Below, piece after piece: positions 46,026 through 54,556 of a stretch of 64,000 nucleotides of DNA. The stretch comes from Tsukamurella tyrosinosolvens (lineage in GTDB: Bacteria > Actinomycetota > Actinomycetes > Mycobacteriales > Mycobacteriaceae), in contig NZ_FNSA01000003.1 of NCBI RefSeq assembly GCF_900104775.1, forward strand, positions 4,836,001 through 4,900,000, read 5' to 3'. Both the position numbers and the translations under genes were made by a program. Position 1 is the first letter of the stretch; every line of letters starts with the position of its first letter. Below the pieces are notes generated by a model. It was not told the origin of the DNA, made no database searches, and saw only the letters and a list, made by a program, of their open reading frames with translations.

Positions 46026-47015
46026 TCAAGATCCGGCCACCGTCCGGGCGGAGCTGCGCCCCACGTCGCTGCCGCGGAAGCGCTCACGGTAGGCGGTGGG
46101 AGCGAGGCCGGTCTGCCGCTTGAAGTGGTAGCGCAGCGTCTCCTCGGCGTCGAAACCCGCGCGGCCGGTGATCGCCGTGACGGAGTCGTTCGTCGTCTCC
46201 AACAACCGCATGGCGCGGTAGACCCGTTGCCGCATCAGCCATTCCAGCGGTGCGACGCCGGTGTACTGCCGGAACCGGCGGTGCAGGGTGCGGCGGGAGA
46301 CGCCCGCGCGGGCCGCCATGTCGTCGAGCCCCTTGACGCCGCCGATGCCGTGCGCGAGACCCTGCAGGAAGTCGGCGAAGCGCTTGTCCATGTCGGGCCG
46401 CAGGGTGTCGATGTTGACGAACTGCGACTGATCGCCGTCGCGGTGCGGCGCGACGACGAGGCGGCGGGCCACCTCATTCGCGGTGCCGGCCCCGTGATCG
46501 GAGCGGATCAGGTGCAGGCACAGGTCCAGGCCCGCCGCGGAGCCCGCACCGGTGAGCACCGGGCCGTCCTGGATGTAGAGCTCCGAGGGCGTGACGTGCA
46601 CCCGCGGGAAGCGGAACTGCAGGAGGCCCGCGTGGCGCCAGTGCGTCGTGGCCCGCCGGCCGTCGAGCAGGCCGGCCGCCGCGAGCGCGAAGGCACCCGT
46701 GCAGATCGAGACGATCCGCGCGCCGTTCGCCGCAGCCGCGCGCAGCGGCTCGTGCCACTCCGGGTTCGAATCGGTCCGCGGGTCCGACACGGCCGTGATG
46801 ATGACGGTGTCGGCGCCCGCGATCTCGTCCAGTCCGTACGCCGGCCGCAGCACCGCGCCGCCGAGCGTCCGCACCCCGTCGGCCGGCCCGCAGCCGCGCA
46901 CGTCGTAGCCGAGCGAGGGGAGGTCGTTCCACTCGAAGCTGAGCGCCTCCAGCACGGTGCCGTACTCGAGCATCGTCATCCCGTCGCAGACGGGCAGCGC
47001 CACCACGTGGGACAT
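46026..47015 (-). CDS. GlxA-type regulator (DJ-1/PfpI domain plus AraC HTH)
   Basis: 329 residues. An N-terminal DJ-1/PfpI-like domain (VVALPVCDGMTMLEYGTVLEALSF ... IVSICTGAFALAAAGLLDGRRATTHW, with the elbow Cys in SICTGAF) is followed by two AraC helix-turn-helices from about 225 to 315 (LDDMAARAGVSRRTLHRRFRQYTGVAPLEWLMRQRV). These regulators usually activate catabolic genes for amines or betaines. No target is evident nearby. Confidence 0.9.
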   Translation of the reverse strand: MSHVVALPVCDGMTMLEYGTVLEALSFEWNDLPSLGYDVRGCGPADGVRTLGGAVLRPAYGLDEIAGADTVIITAVSDPRTDSNPEWHEPLRAAAANGARIVSICTGAFALAAAGLLDGRRATTHWRHAGLLQFRFPRVHVTPSELYIQDGPVLTGAGSAAGLDLCLHLIRSDHGAGTANEVARRLVVAPHRDGDQSQFVNIDTLRPDMDKRFADFLQGLAHGIGGVKGLDDMAARAGVSRRTLHRRFRQYTGVAPLEWLMRQRVYRAMRLLETTNDSVTAITGRAGFDAEETLRYHFKRQTGLAPTAYRERFRGSDVGRSSARTVAGS

Positions 47016-47049
47016 GTCCGAATCCTACGGCCGGCCCCGCCCCGCCGCG

Positions 47050-48351
47050 CTAGTCGGACTTGGCGAGGTGCTGCTGGGTGCCCTTGTAGTAGCGCCCCAG
47101 GAACTCCTCCTTGAAGTCCCAGTACGTCCCGTCGATCATCGACTGCCGGATCTTCGCGACCAGGGAGACGACGAACTGCTCGTTATGGATGGTGCACAGC
47201 GTGGCCGCGAGGCCCTCCTTCGCCTTGAACAGGTGATGGATGTACGCGCGGGTGTACTGCGAGGTGTAGTTCTGCGTGTCCGGGTCCAGCGGGCGGAAGT
47301 CCGTCTTGAACCGCGAATTGGTCACGTTGTAGCGGCCGTCGAGCGAGTAGATCGCGCCGTTGCGGGCCACCCGCGACGGGGAGACGCAGTCGAACGTGTC
47401 GATGCCCTGCTCCACCGCGGCGAAGATGTCGTCCGGCTCGGAGATGCCCAGCAGGTGCTTCGGCTTGTCCTCCTCGAGCTCCTGGTTCACCCAGCGCACG
47501 ATGGTCGACAGGTTCGCCTTCTCCAGCGCCCCGCCGATGCCGTAGCCGCCGAAGCCGAGGCCGCCGGAGAACCGGTCCTCCTCGCTCAGCGCCCGCAGGT
47601 CGCGGGCGGCCTTGCGGCGCAGGTCCTCGTACTGCGCGCCCTGCACGACGCCCCACAGCGAGATCGCATCGTGCCGCTGCGCGGTGAGCCAGTTGTGCTC
47701 GGAGAGGCAGCGCCGCGCCCACAGGCGGGTCCGCTCCAGCGACTCCACCTGGTACGCGCGGGTGTTGTGCAGGGTGGTCAGCTCGTCGAACGCGAAGATC
47801 ACGTCGGCGCCGAGCTGGTGCTGGATCTGCATCGACCGCTCCGGAGTGAACCGGTGCTCGGTGCCGTCGAGGTGGCTGAGGAAGGTCACGCCGTCGTCGT
47901 CGACGCGGGAGAGACGGTCCTTGCCCTCGGCGATCGCGTCGTCGCCCTGCAGTTCCTCGCCGCCGGTCATGTCGATGACCTTCTTGAACCCCGACCCGAG
48001 CGACATCACCTGGAAGCCACCGGAATCGGTGAAGGTGGGACCGTCCCAGTTCATGAACGCGCCGAGGCCGCCGGCCTGCTCCACGATCTCCGGTCCGGGC
48101 TGCAGGTACAGGTGGTAGGCGTTCGCCAGCACCGCCTGCGCGCCCAGCTCCGAGACCGCCTCGGGCAGTACGGTCTTCACCGTCGCCTTGGTGCCGACGG
48201 GGATGAACGCGGGGGTGAGCATCTCGCCGTGCGGCGTGAGCAGCCGGCCGGCGCGGCCGAGCGGACCGTCGGGCCCCTCGAGGCGACCCTCGATCTCGAA
48301 CCGCGTGGGATCGCTGATGTGCTCGCTCTGCAGTCGCGTGCGGCTGGCCAT
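47050..48351 (-). other. Tgt-like module inside the fusion, zinc cysteines missing
   Basis: Counted from ATG 48351 the module has 433 residues, the usual Tgt size. It keeps Asp109 (TFTDSGGFQVMS), the queuine/preQ1 pocket and the nucleophile Asp in GIDTFDCVSPSRVARNG. The C-x-C-x2-C zinc motif expected after FRPLDP reads DTQNYTSQYTRAYIHHL: all three cysteines are replaced by Thr, Asn and Ser, while the His in CTIHN remains. LPTR, usual beside the nucleophile, is SPSR. No ribosome-binding site precedes ATG 48351. Confidence 0.7.
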
Positions 48352-51222
48352 CGACCGGTAGTCAGAGCGCAGCGCGCTGAGCTCCGCCGCGATCGCCTTG
48401 TTCTGCTCGCGCAGCTGCGCGATCTCGTCGCGGGTCCGGTCGCGCGGGCGGATCGGGCCCGTCGCGGTCTGGTCGGGGCGCGGGACGCCCGGACGCGCGA
48501 CCGGGTACTCGGCGGTGTCCGGTGCGCCGGCCTCCGCCGCGTCCGCCTCCGCCGTGGCGACCTGCTCCGTGTCCGCGTACACCGGTGCCTGCTCCGTGAC
48601 GTGCTCGTCGTCCTTGCCGAGGGGCAGCGGCACGGGCACCGTCGGGGCGGCCGTCGGGAGCTCGGCACCGTGGGCGGCACCGTTGGTGGTGCCGTTGGTG
48701 TGGCCGTTCACGCCGGCGTGCTCGACGCGCGCCTTGCCGCGGGCGTGGACATCGGTCGCACCGGCGGCCACGAGCTGCTCGGTGGGCACCGGGATCTCGG
48801 CCGTGATCGGCGCGGGGATCGCGGCGGTATCGGCGTTCGCGTCGCCGCGGCCGAGCTGGGCGACGAGCGCCTCGCCCTCGATGTCGACGTTCGGCAGGAT
48901 CTTGTCGAGCCACTTCGGCAGCCACCACGCCCACTTGCCGAGCAGCATCATCACCGACGGGATCAGGACCATCCGCACGACGAAGGCGTCGAGCAGCACG
49001 GCCGCGGCGAGGCCGAAGCCGATCTCCTTGATGAAGACCTGCTCGTTGAGGATGAACGAGGCGAAGACCGAGATCATGATGATCGCAGCGGCGGTCACCA
49101 CACGGGCGCCGTACTGCACGCCCGTCACCACGGACTGTGTGGCGTCGCCGGTGTGCACGAACTCCTCGCGCATCCGGGAGACGAGGAAGACCTGGTAGTC
49201 CATCGCGAGGCCGAAGACGATGCCGATCAGGAAGATCGGCAGGAACGAGACCAGCGGCTGCGTGTTGTCGATGAGGCCGAGGGCACCGTCGGTGAAGATC
49301 GCGGAGGTGACGCCGAACGTGGCGACGACGGACAGCAGGAAGCCCAGAACCGCGGTGAGCGGCACCAGGATCGAGCGGAAGGCGACGAGCAGCAGCAGGA
49401 ACGCCAGACCCACGACGATTCCGAGGTAGATCCACAGCGCGTCGCCGAGTTTCTCCGAGATGTCCATCTCGATGGCCGTGCTGCCCGCGACGCCGAGGTC
49501 CACGCCGAGCCGCGCCTTCGTGCCGGCGTCACCGTTGGTCATGGTGCGGAGCTTGGTGACCAGCGTCTTGGTGTCGTCGTCGTTCGGGCCGGACTTGGGC
49601 GTCACCATGATGGTGGCGGCCTTGTTGTCCTGCGCGAGTTGGGCGAGCTGCGCGTTCGCGATGAGCGGCGCGATGTTGGGGTTGGTGTTGAGCTGGTCGA
49701 CGATCTGCTTGTAGGCGCCCAGGCGCTGGTTCGGCTGGGCCCCGGCACCGTCGACCGCGACGAGGAGGGTGCCGTTGGCGCCCTTGCCCCAGGCGTCGGA
49801 GATGAGGTCGTAGGCCTGGCGCTCCGACGTGCTCTTCTCGCTCATGCCCGAGCCGGGCAGGGCGGTCTTCATGTCCTTCATCGGGATGGCGAGGATGCCG
49901 AGGATGGCGACGCCCGCGACGAGGGTCACGACGGGAACCTTCTTGACCAGGTTGGCCCAGCGCAGGCCGTTGGCGACGCGGCCCTCGCCCTGGTCCGTGT
50001 CCTGCGGATGCAGGCCCTTGACCCGGCCGGCGAAGACCTTGGAGCCGAACAGGCCCAGCAGGGCCGGGAGCAGCGTCAGCGCCACGATGACGGCGATGAA
50101 CACGCCCCACGCGGCGGCGACGCCCATCTGACCGAGGAAGTCCATGCCGATGAAGGCGAGCGCGGCGAGCGCGATGATCACCGTCAGGCCGGCGAAGATC
50201 ACGGCGGTGCCGGCGGTGCCGACGGCGATGCCCGCGGCCTCGGCCCGCTGCTCCTTGGTGGTGGCGCCGAGGCGCCGCAGTTCGTGCCGGTACCGGGACA
50301 CGATGAACAGCGCGTAGTCGATGGTGACGGCCAGGCCGATCATCGAGGTCAGGACCGTGGGGAAGGTGCCGAGCTCGATGAAGTGCGAGGCGATCATGAC
50401 GCCGCCGATGGCCACCGGGACCGCGATGATCGCGTTCAGCAGCGGCAGGCCCCAGGCGACGAGCGAGGCGAAGGTGATGATCAGGACGATCGCCGCGACG
50501 ATCATGCCGATGATCTCGCTGGTCATGCCCATGTCCTCGGCACCGCGGGCGGCGGAACCGTCGGCCTCGACCTGCAGCGTGCCGTTCGACGCGGCCTCGC
50601 CGGCCTCGCGGGCCTTCTTGATGTCCTCGGACAGGGTGTCCGGCAGCTCCGTGACCTTGCCGACGAAGTCGACCGTGATCTTGGCGGTCTTGCCGTCGGG
50701 GCTCACCGACGAGGTGGCCGCCGCGTCGGCGTCCTTCTGCGCCTGCGTCTTGGTCGACGCGATGTCCTTGCCCTGCGCCGCGACCGCCTCGAGCTTCGAG
50801 CGCTGCTCCGGCGTCAGCGCGTCGGTGTCCAGCTTGCCCGTCGGGTTGTGCAGGAGCTCCGGATCCTGGACCACGGAGACCTGACGGCCGTCCTGGTCCT
50901 TGGTGAGGTTCTTGAGGTCGGCGATCGTGCGGTCGATGCCCGCCGCGGCCGCCGGATCGGTGAGCTTGCCGTCCTTGGTGTGGAAGACGATGGTCGCCGA
51001 GGCGGTGGTGAACGGGTCGCCGCCGCTGTCGCCGAAGTTCTCGGAGACGATGTCCGTCGCCTTCGCCGAGGGAAGACCCGGCAGGGAGAAGTTGTCGACC
51101 GTGGCGCCCTTGAGAAGCGCGCCGCCGGTGAGCATGCCGGCGAAGATCAGCAGCCACGCCACGATGACTTTGAAGCGGTTGAGGTAGGCGAACCTCCCCA
51201 GCCGGTACAGGAACAGTGCCAT
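47050..51222 (-). CDS. MMPL-family transporter fused in frame to a tRNA-guanine transglycosylase-like domain
   Basis: One open frame of 1390 residues from ATG 51222. Residues 1 to about 780 form an MMPL/RND lipid exporter: N-terminal helix (FKVIVAWLLIFAGMLTGGALL), two porter domains and twelve helices, with TIDYALFIVSRYRHELR and GLAMDYQVFLVSRMREEF as the paired GXXXDY-type motifs. A tail of about 180 mostly disordered residues ends in a short coiled coil (RDEIAQLREQNKAIAAELSALRSDYRS). From about 975 a Tgt fold begins. No stop separates them. Tgt would be cytosolic, which fits a tail on the cytoplasmic side. Independent expression of the Tgt part from ATG 48351 is possible. Confidence 0.75.
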   Translation of the reverse strand: MALFLYRLGRFAYLNRFKVIVAWLLIFAGMLTGGALLKGATVDNFSLPGLPSAKATDIVSENFGDSGGDPFTTASATIVFHTKDGKLTDPAAAAGIDRTIADLKNLTKDQDGRQVSVVQDPELLHNPTGKLDTDALTPEQRSKLEAVAAQGKDIASTKTQAQKDADAAATSSVSPDGKTAKITVDFVGKVTELPDTLSEDIKKAREAGEAASNGTLQVEADGSAARGAEDMGMTSEIIGMIVAAIVLIITFASLVAWGLPLLNAIIAVPVAIGGVMIASHFIELGTFPTVLTSMIGLAVTIDYALFIVSRYRHELRRLGATTKEQRAEAAGIAVGTAGTAVIFAGLTVIIALAALAFIGMDFLGQMGVAAAWGVFIAVIVALTLLPALLGLFGSKVFAGRVKGLHPQDTDQGEGRVANGLRWANLVKKVPVVTLVAGVAILGILAIPMKDMKTALPGSGMSEKSTSERQAYDLISDAWGKGANGTLLVAVDGAGAQPNQRLGAYKQIVDQLNTNPNIAPLIANAQLAQLAQDNKAATIMVTPKSGPNDDDTKTLVTKLRTMTNGDAGTKARLGVDLGVAGSTAIEMDISEKLGDALWIYLGIVVGLAFLLLLVAFRSILVPLTAVLGFLLSVVATFGVTSAIFTDGALGLIDNTQPLVSFLPIFLIGIVFGLAMDYQVFLVSRMREEFVHTGDATQSVVTGVQYGARVVTAAAIIMISVFASFILNEQVFIKEIGFGLAAAVLLDAFVVRMVLIPSVMMLLGKWAWWLPKWLDKILPNVDIEGEALVAQLGRGDANADTAAIPAPITAEIPVPTEQLVAAGATDVHARGKARVEHAGVNGHTNGTTNGAAHGAELPTAAPTVPVPLPLGKDDEHVTEQAPVYADTEQVATAEADAAEAGAPDTAEYPVARPGVPRPDQTATGPIRPRDRTRDEIAQLREQNKAIAAELSALRSDYRSMASRTRLQSEHISDPTRFEIEGRLEGPDGPLGRAGRLLTPHGEMLTPAFIPVGTKATVKTVLPEAVSELGAQAVLANAYHLYLQPGPEIVEQAGGLGAFMNWDGPTFTDSGGFQVMSLGSGFKKVIDMTGGEELQGDDAIAEGKDRLSRVDDDGVTFLSHLDGTEHRFTPERSMQIQHQLGADVIFAFDELTTLHNTRAYQVESLERTRLWARRCLSEHNWLTAQRHDAISLWGVVQGAQYEDLRRKAARDLRALSEEDRFSGGLGFGGYGIGGALEKANLSTIVRWVNQELEEDKPKHLLGISEPDDIFAAVEQGIDTFDCVSPSRVARNGAIYSLDGRYNVTNSRFKTDFRPLDPDTQNYTSQYTRAYIHHLFKAKEGLAATLCTIHNEQFVVSLVAKIRQSMIDGTYWDFKEEFLGRYYKGTQQHLAKSD

Positions 51223-51365
51223 GCGAGTCACTCCAGGTCGTCGAGGCGCGACGGGCTGCGCGATACGGGTCGCTGTCGAGTGTACCGATCGTTGCCGCCC
51301 GCAATAATGTCGCTGACCGGCACTTTTGTGAGGCTCATCACCAGTTCGCGGGTAGCGTGCAGGGC

Positions 51366-51761
51366 ATGACCGCATTTCAGCACTTCGCAACGCCTGTCAC
51401 AGCCGTCGCAACTGCAACAGTGTGCGGCCTGCTCCTCGCGGGCTGCGGCAGTTCCTCCGACCCGGCCGCGAGCCCCGCGCCGTCCGGCGCACCGTCGGCC
51501 ACGACGACGGTGGCCGAGACCCGCGCCGAGATGTGCGGGCAGACCCGCGGCCCCGACGGCGCCCTGTACGTGCACGCGCTGGGCACCACGAAGGTCGACT
51601 GCGCCGAGGCCATGCGCGTCGCCAACGCCTTCGGACCGCAGATCGCGATGGCGAAGCCCGCCACCGTCGAGGGCTGGAACTGCACGTTCCCGCAGACCCC
51701 CGGCATGCTCGCGCGCTGCGACAGCGGCGACAAGGCGATCGGCTTCTTCAGCTCCCACTGA
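51366..51761 (+). CDS. Small secreted lipoprotein
   Basis: 131 residues from ATG 51366. The signal peptide ends with LLLAGC, then a Ser/Pro/Ala-rich spacer. The mature part has four cysteines (EMCGQTRG, VDCAEAM, WNCTFPQ, ARCDSGD), probably two disulfides. It is a small mycolata-type lipoprotein of unknown function, divergent from the MMPL gene across 143 nt. Its end overlaps the acetyltransferase gene by 14 nt. Confidence 0.75.
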   Translation: MTAFQHFATPVTAVATATVCGLLLAGCGSSSDPAASPAPSGAPSATTTVAETRAEMCGQTRGPDGALYVHALGTTKVDCAEAMRVANAFGPQIAMAKPATVEGWNCTFPQTPGMLARCDSGDKAIGFFSSH

Positions 51762-52584
51762 CGGCCGCGAGCGCGGCGGCCTCGCCCTCGGGCAGGTCGA
51801 TCGCGAAGGTCTCGGCGAGGATCGCCCGACGGTCCGCCGCCGCGTACGGCACGGACTCCTTGCCCCCGTCGGGGCGGGTCGTGATCACCGCGTCGCGCGT
51901 GAGGACGCGCCGCTCACCGGGCCGGTTGACCACGGCCATGAGCCGCCCGCGGAACGGCGAGTGCGGCGAGGTCGCCACGTAGAAGTTCGTCATCCGCAGG
52001 TCGGACCACGTGCGGTCGGTGAGCGCGAACCGGTACTGGGGCCGCCACTGCCCCGAGCTCGGGTCGAGGAAGTCGAGCCGCCACTCCTCGCCGAAGCCGA
52101 CGGTCTCGGCGGTGAGCCGGTAGCGCCAGCCGCCGGCGTCCTGCTCCAGGCCGCTCTCCAGCCGGAGCGGCGCGAGCGGGACGGCGCCGAAGCCGACCTC
52201 CGCGAGGTGCGGCGCACCGTCGACCTCCACGACGAGCAGGGCGTGCGTGCTCGCCGACGGGCGGCCGTCGACCAGAACCCGCCCGGACGCGGCGCCGAAC
52301 CGGAAGCCCGTGCGCTGCAGGACCGCGGCGAGCAGCGGGACGTGGCCCGTACAGCCGTAGCCGCGGCGGCCGTCGATCATCCGCCGCTGCAGGGCGTCGA
52401 CGGTGAGCTCGCCCGGGACACCCCGGACGGCGTCGAAGTTCTCCCACGGCAGGGTGGTCGCGTGCGCCCGGACCAGCGCGGACAGGCCGGTGAGGTCGGG
52501 CGTCGGCGGGTCGCTCAGGCCGACGCGCTCCAGGTACCGCGGCAGGTCGAGGGCGGGCGCGCCCCAGGCACCGTCGTCGTTCAT
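51748..52584 (-). CDS. Arylamine N-acetyltransferase, atypical triad
   Basis: 278 residues from ATG 52584, with AGGAGG 5 nt upstream. The NAT fold shows in LPWENFDAVRG and RRGYGCTGHVPLLAAVL (Cys78), STHALLVVEV (His114) and LAEVGFG. The third catalytic residue, normally Asp in DVGFG, is Glu129. The usual RGGYCFE around the cysteine reads RRGYGCTGH. It should transfer acetyl groups to arylamines or related acceptors, but the changed triad leaves activity open. Confidence 0.85.
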   Translation of the reverse strand: MNDDGAWGAPALDLPRYLERVGLSDPPTPDLTGLSALVRAHATTLPWENFDAVRGVPGELTVDALQRRMIDGRRGYGCTGHVPLLAAVLQRTGFRFGAASGRVLVDGRPSASTHALLVVEVDGAPHLAEVGFGAVPLAPLRLESGLEQDAGGWRYRLTAETVGFGEEWRLDFLDPSSGQWRPQYRFALTDRTWSDLRMTNFYVATSPHSPFRGRLMAVVNRPGERRVLTRDAVITTRPDGGKESVPYAAADRRAILAETFAIDLPEGEAAALAAVSGS

Positions 52585-52695
52585 CGTTTCCTCCTGAAAA
52601 GAACCCCGGATCATGGTGCCTCACCCGTGCGGACTACGCAGGTCCACCCGCGCGGGTGATCCTCCGCCGCGGGCTCCGTCCCTAGCGTTTCCCGC

Positions 52696-53379
52696 ATGAA
52701 GAAACTGCTGGTGGGCGCCCTGCTGGTGCTCGTCTTCCTCGCCTACTCCCTTCCCCCATACCTCACGGGCGGCAGCCGGGTGCCGCTCGACGACCAGCCG
52801 AACTGGTACTACGGGCTGCTCGTCGGGCACATCCTGCTCGGCTCCGTCGCGATGCTCGCCGGGCTGGTGCAGCTGGGCCGCCGCTGGTTCGCGAAGTACC
52901 ACTGGATCGCGGGCCGGATCTACGTCGCGTGCGCGCTGCCCGTCGGGCTCGCGGCCATCGCGATCGGCACGGTGACGCCGTTCGGGCCGGTCAACGCCGC
53001 GTCCAACGTGACGCTGGGCTCGCTGATGCTGCTGTTCACGGCGCTCGGTGTGCGGGCGATCGTCGGCGGCGACGTGGCGGCCCACCGTCGCTGGATGCTG
53101 CGCAGCGCGGCGCTCATGTACTCGGTGATCATCAACCGGATCCTGGGCCCGATCTCGTTCCTCGTCCTCGACGCCGCCGGGGTGCCGGAGTCCTTCATGG
53201 ACTCGTGGGGGCCGGCGATCGTCGCGTGGCCGAGCTGGCTGATCGCGATCGGCTTCTGCGAGTGGTGGCTGCGGCGAACCCCGCGGCGCCGCACGCCGGG
53301 CACCCGGGCCCGGAACGGGAAAGACCCCCTCCGACCGGGGTCGGAGAGGGTCTCTCTCAGCGGTGGCGGAGGGATTTGA
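52696..53379 (+). CDS. DUF2306 membrane protein
   Basis: 227 residues with four to five helices. The family pattern includes HILLGSVAMLAGLVQLGRRWFAKYHWIAGRIYVACALPVGLAAIAIG and AHRRWMLRSAALMYSVIINRI, whose histidines may bind haem or metal. The last 25 residues are read from the terminator and the 3' part of a minus-strand tRNA gene, so the natural end was probably earlier. Function unknown. Confidence 0.75.
   Translation: MKKLLVGALLVLVFLAYSLPPYLTGGSRVPLDDQPNWYYGLLVGHILLGSVAMLAGLVQLGRRWFAKYHWIAGRIYVACALPVGLAAIAIGTVTPFGPVNAASNVTLGSLMLLFTALGVRAIVGGDVAAHRRWMLRSAALMYSVIINRILGPISFLVLDAAGVPESFMDSWGPAIVAWPSWLIAIGFCEWWLRRTPRRRTPGTRARNGKDPLRPGSERVSLSGGGGI
53322..53353 (-). terminator. Terminator of tRNA-Ser(CGA)
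   Basis: Arms AGACCCCCTCCGACC (53322-53336) and GGTCGGAGAGGGTCT (53339-53353) pair with one mismatch. On the minus strand it lies just beyond the tRNA and is followed by TTTC. Confidence 0.7.
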
Positions 53380-53448
53380 ACCCTCGGTACGGGGTTACCG
53401 CACACAGCATTTCGAGTGCTGCACCTTCGGCCGCTCGGACACGCCACC
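53361..53448 (-). tRNA. tRNA-Ser (anticodon CGA)
   Basis: Acceptor GGTGGCG/CGCCACC with discriminator G and no encoded CCA. Anticodon arm CAGCA-CTCGAAA-TGCTG gives CGA. A class II long variable arm (TGCGGTAACCCCGTA region) and GGTTCAAATCC identify serine. It reads UCG, the most used serine codon at this base composition. Confidence 0.96.
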
Positions 53449-53494
53449 GTCGCGAAACTTTACCGGAAGACGACTCAGGCGTTAAATCGGCAGG

Positions 53495-53959
53495 TCAGGA
53501 GCGGTGCGGCCGGAAGAAGTCGTGCAGCAGCGCGGCACACTCGGCCTCCCGGACGCCGCCGCGCACGGTGACCCGGTGGGTGACGCGGGGGTCGCGGACC
53601 ACGTCCCACACCGAGCCGACCGCGCCGGTCTTGGGCTCGAAGGCGCCGAAGACGAGGTGGCCGATGCGGGCCGAGACCAGCGCCCCGGCGCACATGGCGC
53701 AGGGCTCCAGGGTGACGGCCAGGGTGCAGCCCTCGAGCCGCCAGCCGTCGCCGAACGTCGCGGCCGCCTCGCGGATCGCGAGGATCTCGGCGTGGGCGGT
53801 CGGGTCGCCGAGCTGCTCCCGACGGTTCCCGGCGAGCGCGAGCACGGCACCGTCGGGCCCGATCACCGCAGCACCGACCGGCACGTCGTCGGGGCCCGCG
53901 AGCCGCGCGGCCTCGAGCGCGAAGCCCATCGCCGTGCGCTCGGCGTCCAGCAGCGCCAC
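53495..53959 (-). CDS. tadA: tRNA-specific adenosine deaminase TadA
   Basis: 154 residues from GTG 53959. The zinc site is His56-Ala-Glu58 (TAHAEIL) and Pro86-Cys87-x-x-Cys90 (PCAMC). It converts A34 of tRNA-Arg(ACG) to inosine. The start overlaps the stop of its partner gene by 1 nt (TAGTG). FFRPHRS at the end is the usual C-terminal helix. Confidence 0.95.
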   Translation of the reverse strand: MALLDAERTAMGFALEAARLAGPDDVPVGAAVIGPDGAVLALAGNRREQLGDPTAHAEILAIREAAATFGDGWRLEGCTLAVTLEPCAMCAGALVSARIGHLVFGAFEPKTGAVGSVWDVVRDPRVTHRVTVRGGVREAECAALLHDFFRPHRS

Positions 53960-54477
53960 TAGCCCAGCGCGTCGAGGATCACGCCCAGCTCGGCGTCGAA
54001 CCGGAGGCGCTCCGCGATCACCTGGAGCTGCTCGTCGGGGTAGAGATCCGGGTCGGCGAGCAGCACGCTCAGCTCCTGCTCGCCGAGGCCGAGATCACCG
54101 AGGATGCCGAGGTCGCCCTCGGGCCACGGGTCGGTGTCCTCGATCTCCTCGGGGTCGATGTCCGGCACGTCGACGTCGAGCCGATCCAGCGCCTGCACGG
54201 CGAGTTCGTCGAAGACGGCGGCGGTCGCGTCGGAGAGCAACAGCCGCGTGCCCGACGGGCCGGGCCGCACGATGACGAAGTACTCGTCGTCCACGTTGAG
54301 CAGCCCGATCACGGCGCCGGTCGCGCGCAGCGCCTTGAGCTCCTGCTCGGCCTTGGCGATACTGCCGAGGGCCCCGGGGTCGAGCAGGTGCACCGTCCAG
54401 GCGGTCTCCCCGCGGATCACGGCCACGGCGTAGCCGTCGGTGTCGTCGTAACGCTCCGGTGAGGTCTCTGCGGCCAT
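53959..54477 (-). CDS. tRNA adenosine deaminase-associated protein
   Basis: 172 residues from ATG 54477. It belongs to the actinobacterial family always found before tadA (TDGYAVAVIRGETAWTVHLLDPGALGSIAKAEQELKALRATGAVIGLLNVDDEYFVIVRPGP). An acidic C-terminal half follows. The role is unknown but the fixed linkage suggests a link to tRNA editing or its control. It is divergent from tyrA. Confidence 0.88.
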   Translation of the reverse strand: MAAETSPERYDDTDGYAVAVIRGETAWTVHLLDPGALGSIAKAEQELKALRATGAVIGLLNVDDEYFVIVRPGPSGTRLLLSDATAAVFDELAVQALDRLDVDVPDIDPEEIEDTDPWPEGDLGILGDLGLGEQELSVLLADPDLYPDEQLQVIAERLRFDAELGVILDALG

Positions 54478-54556
54478 GTGTTGAACCGTATCCGTAAACG
54501 CGCGTCCGCGACACGTCTCATACGGCTTCCTCACACCGCTGTGGAACGCTAGCGGG

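Noticed and set aside
44907-48351. A queuosine operon formed by gluQ and the Tgt-like domain
   Set aside because: The genes are on opposite strands with a regulator between them, and no other queuosine gene is present; proximity alone is too weak.
46957-51369. 1470-codon open frame opposite the MMPL-Tgt fusion
   Set aside because: Low-complexity Arg/Asp/Glu/Val translation with no recognisable domain; the reverse strand codes two known folds.
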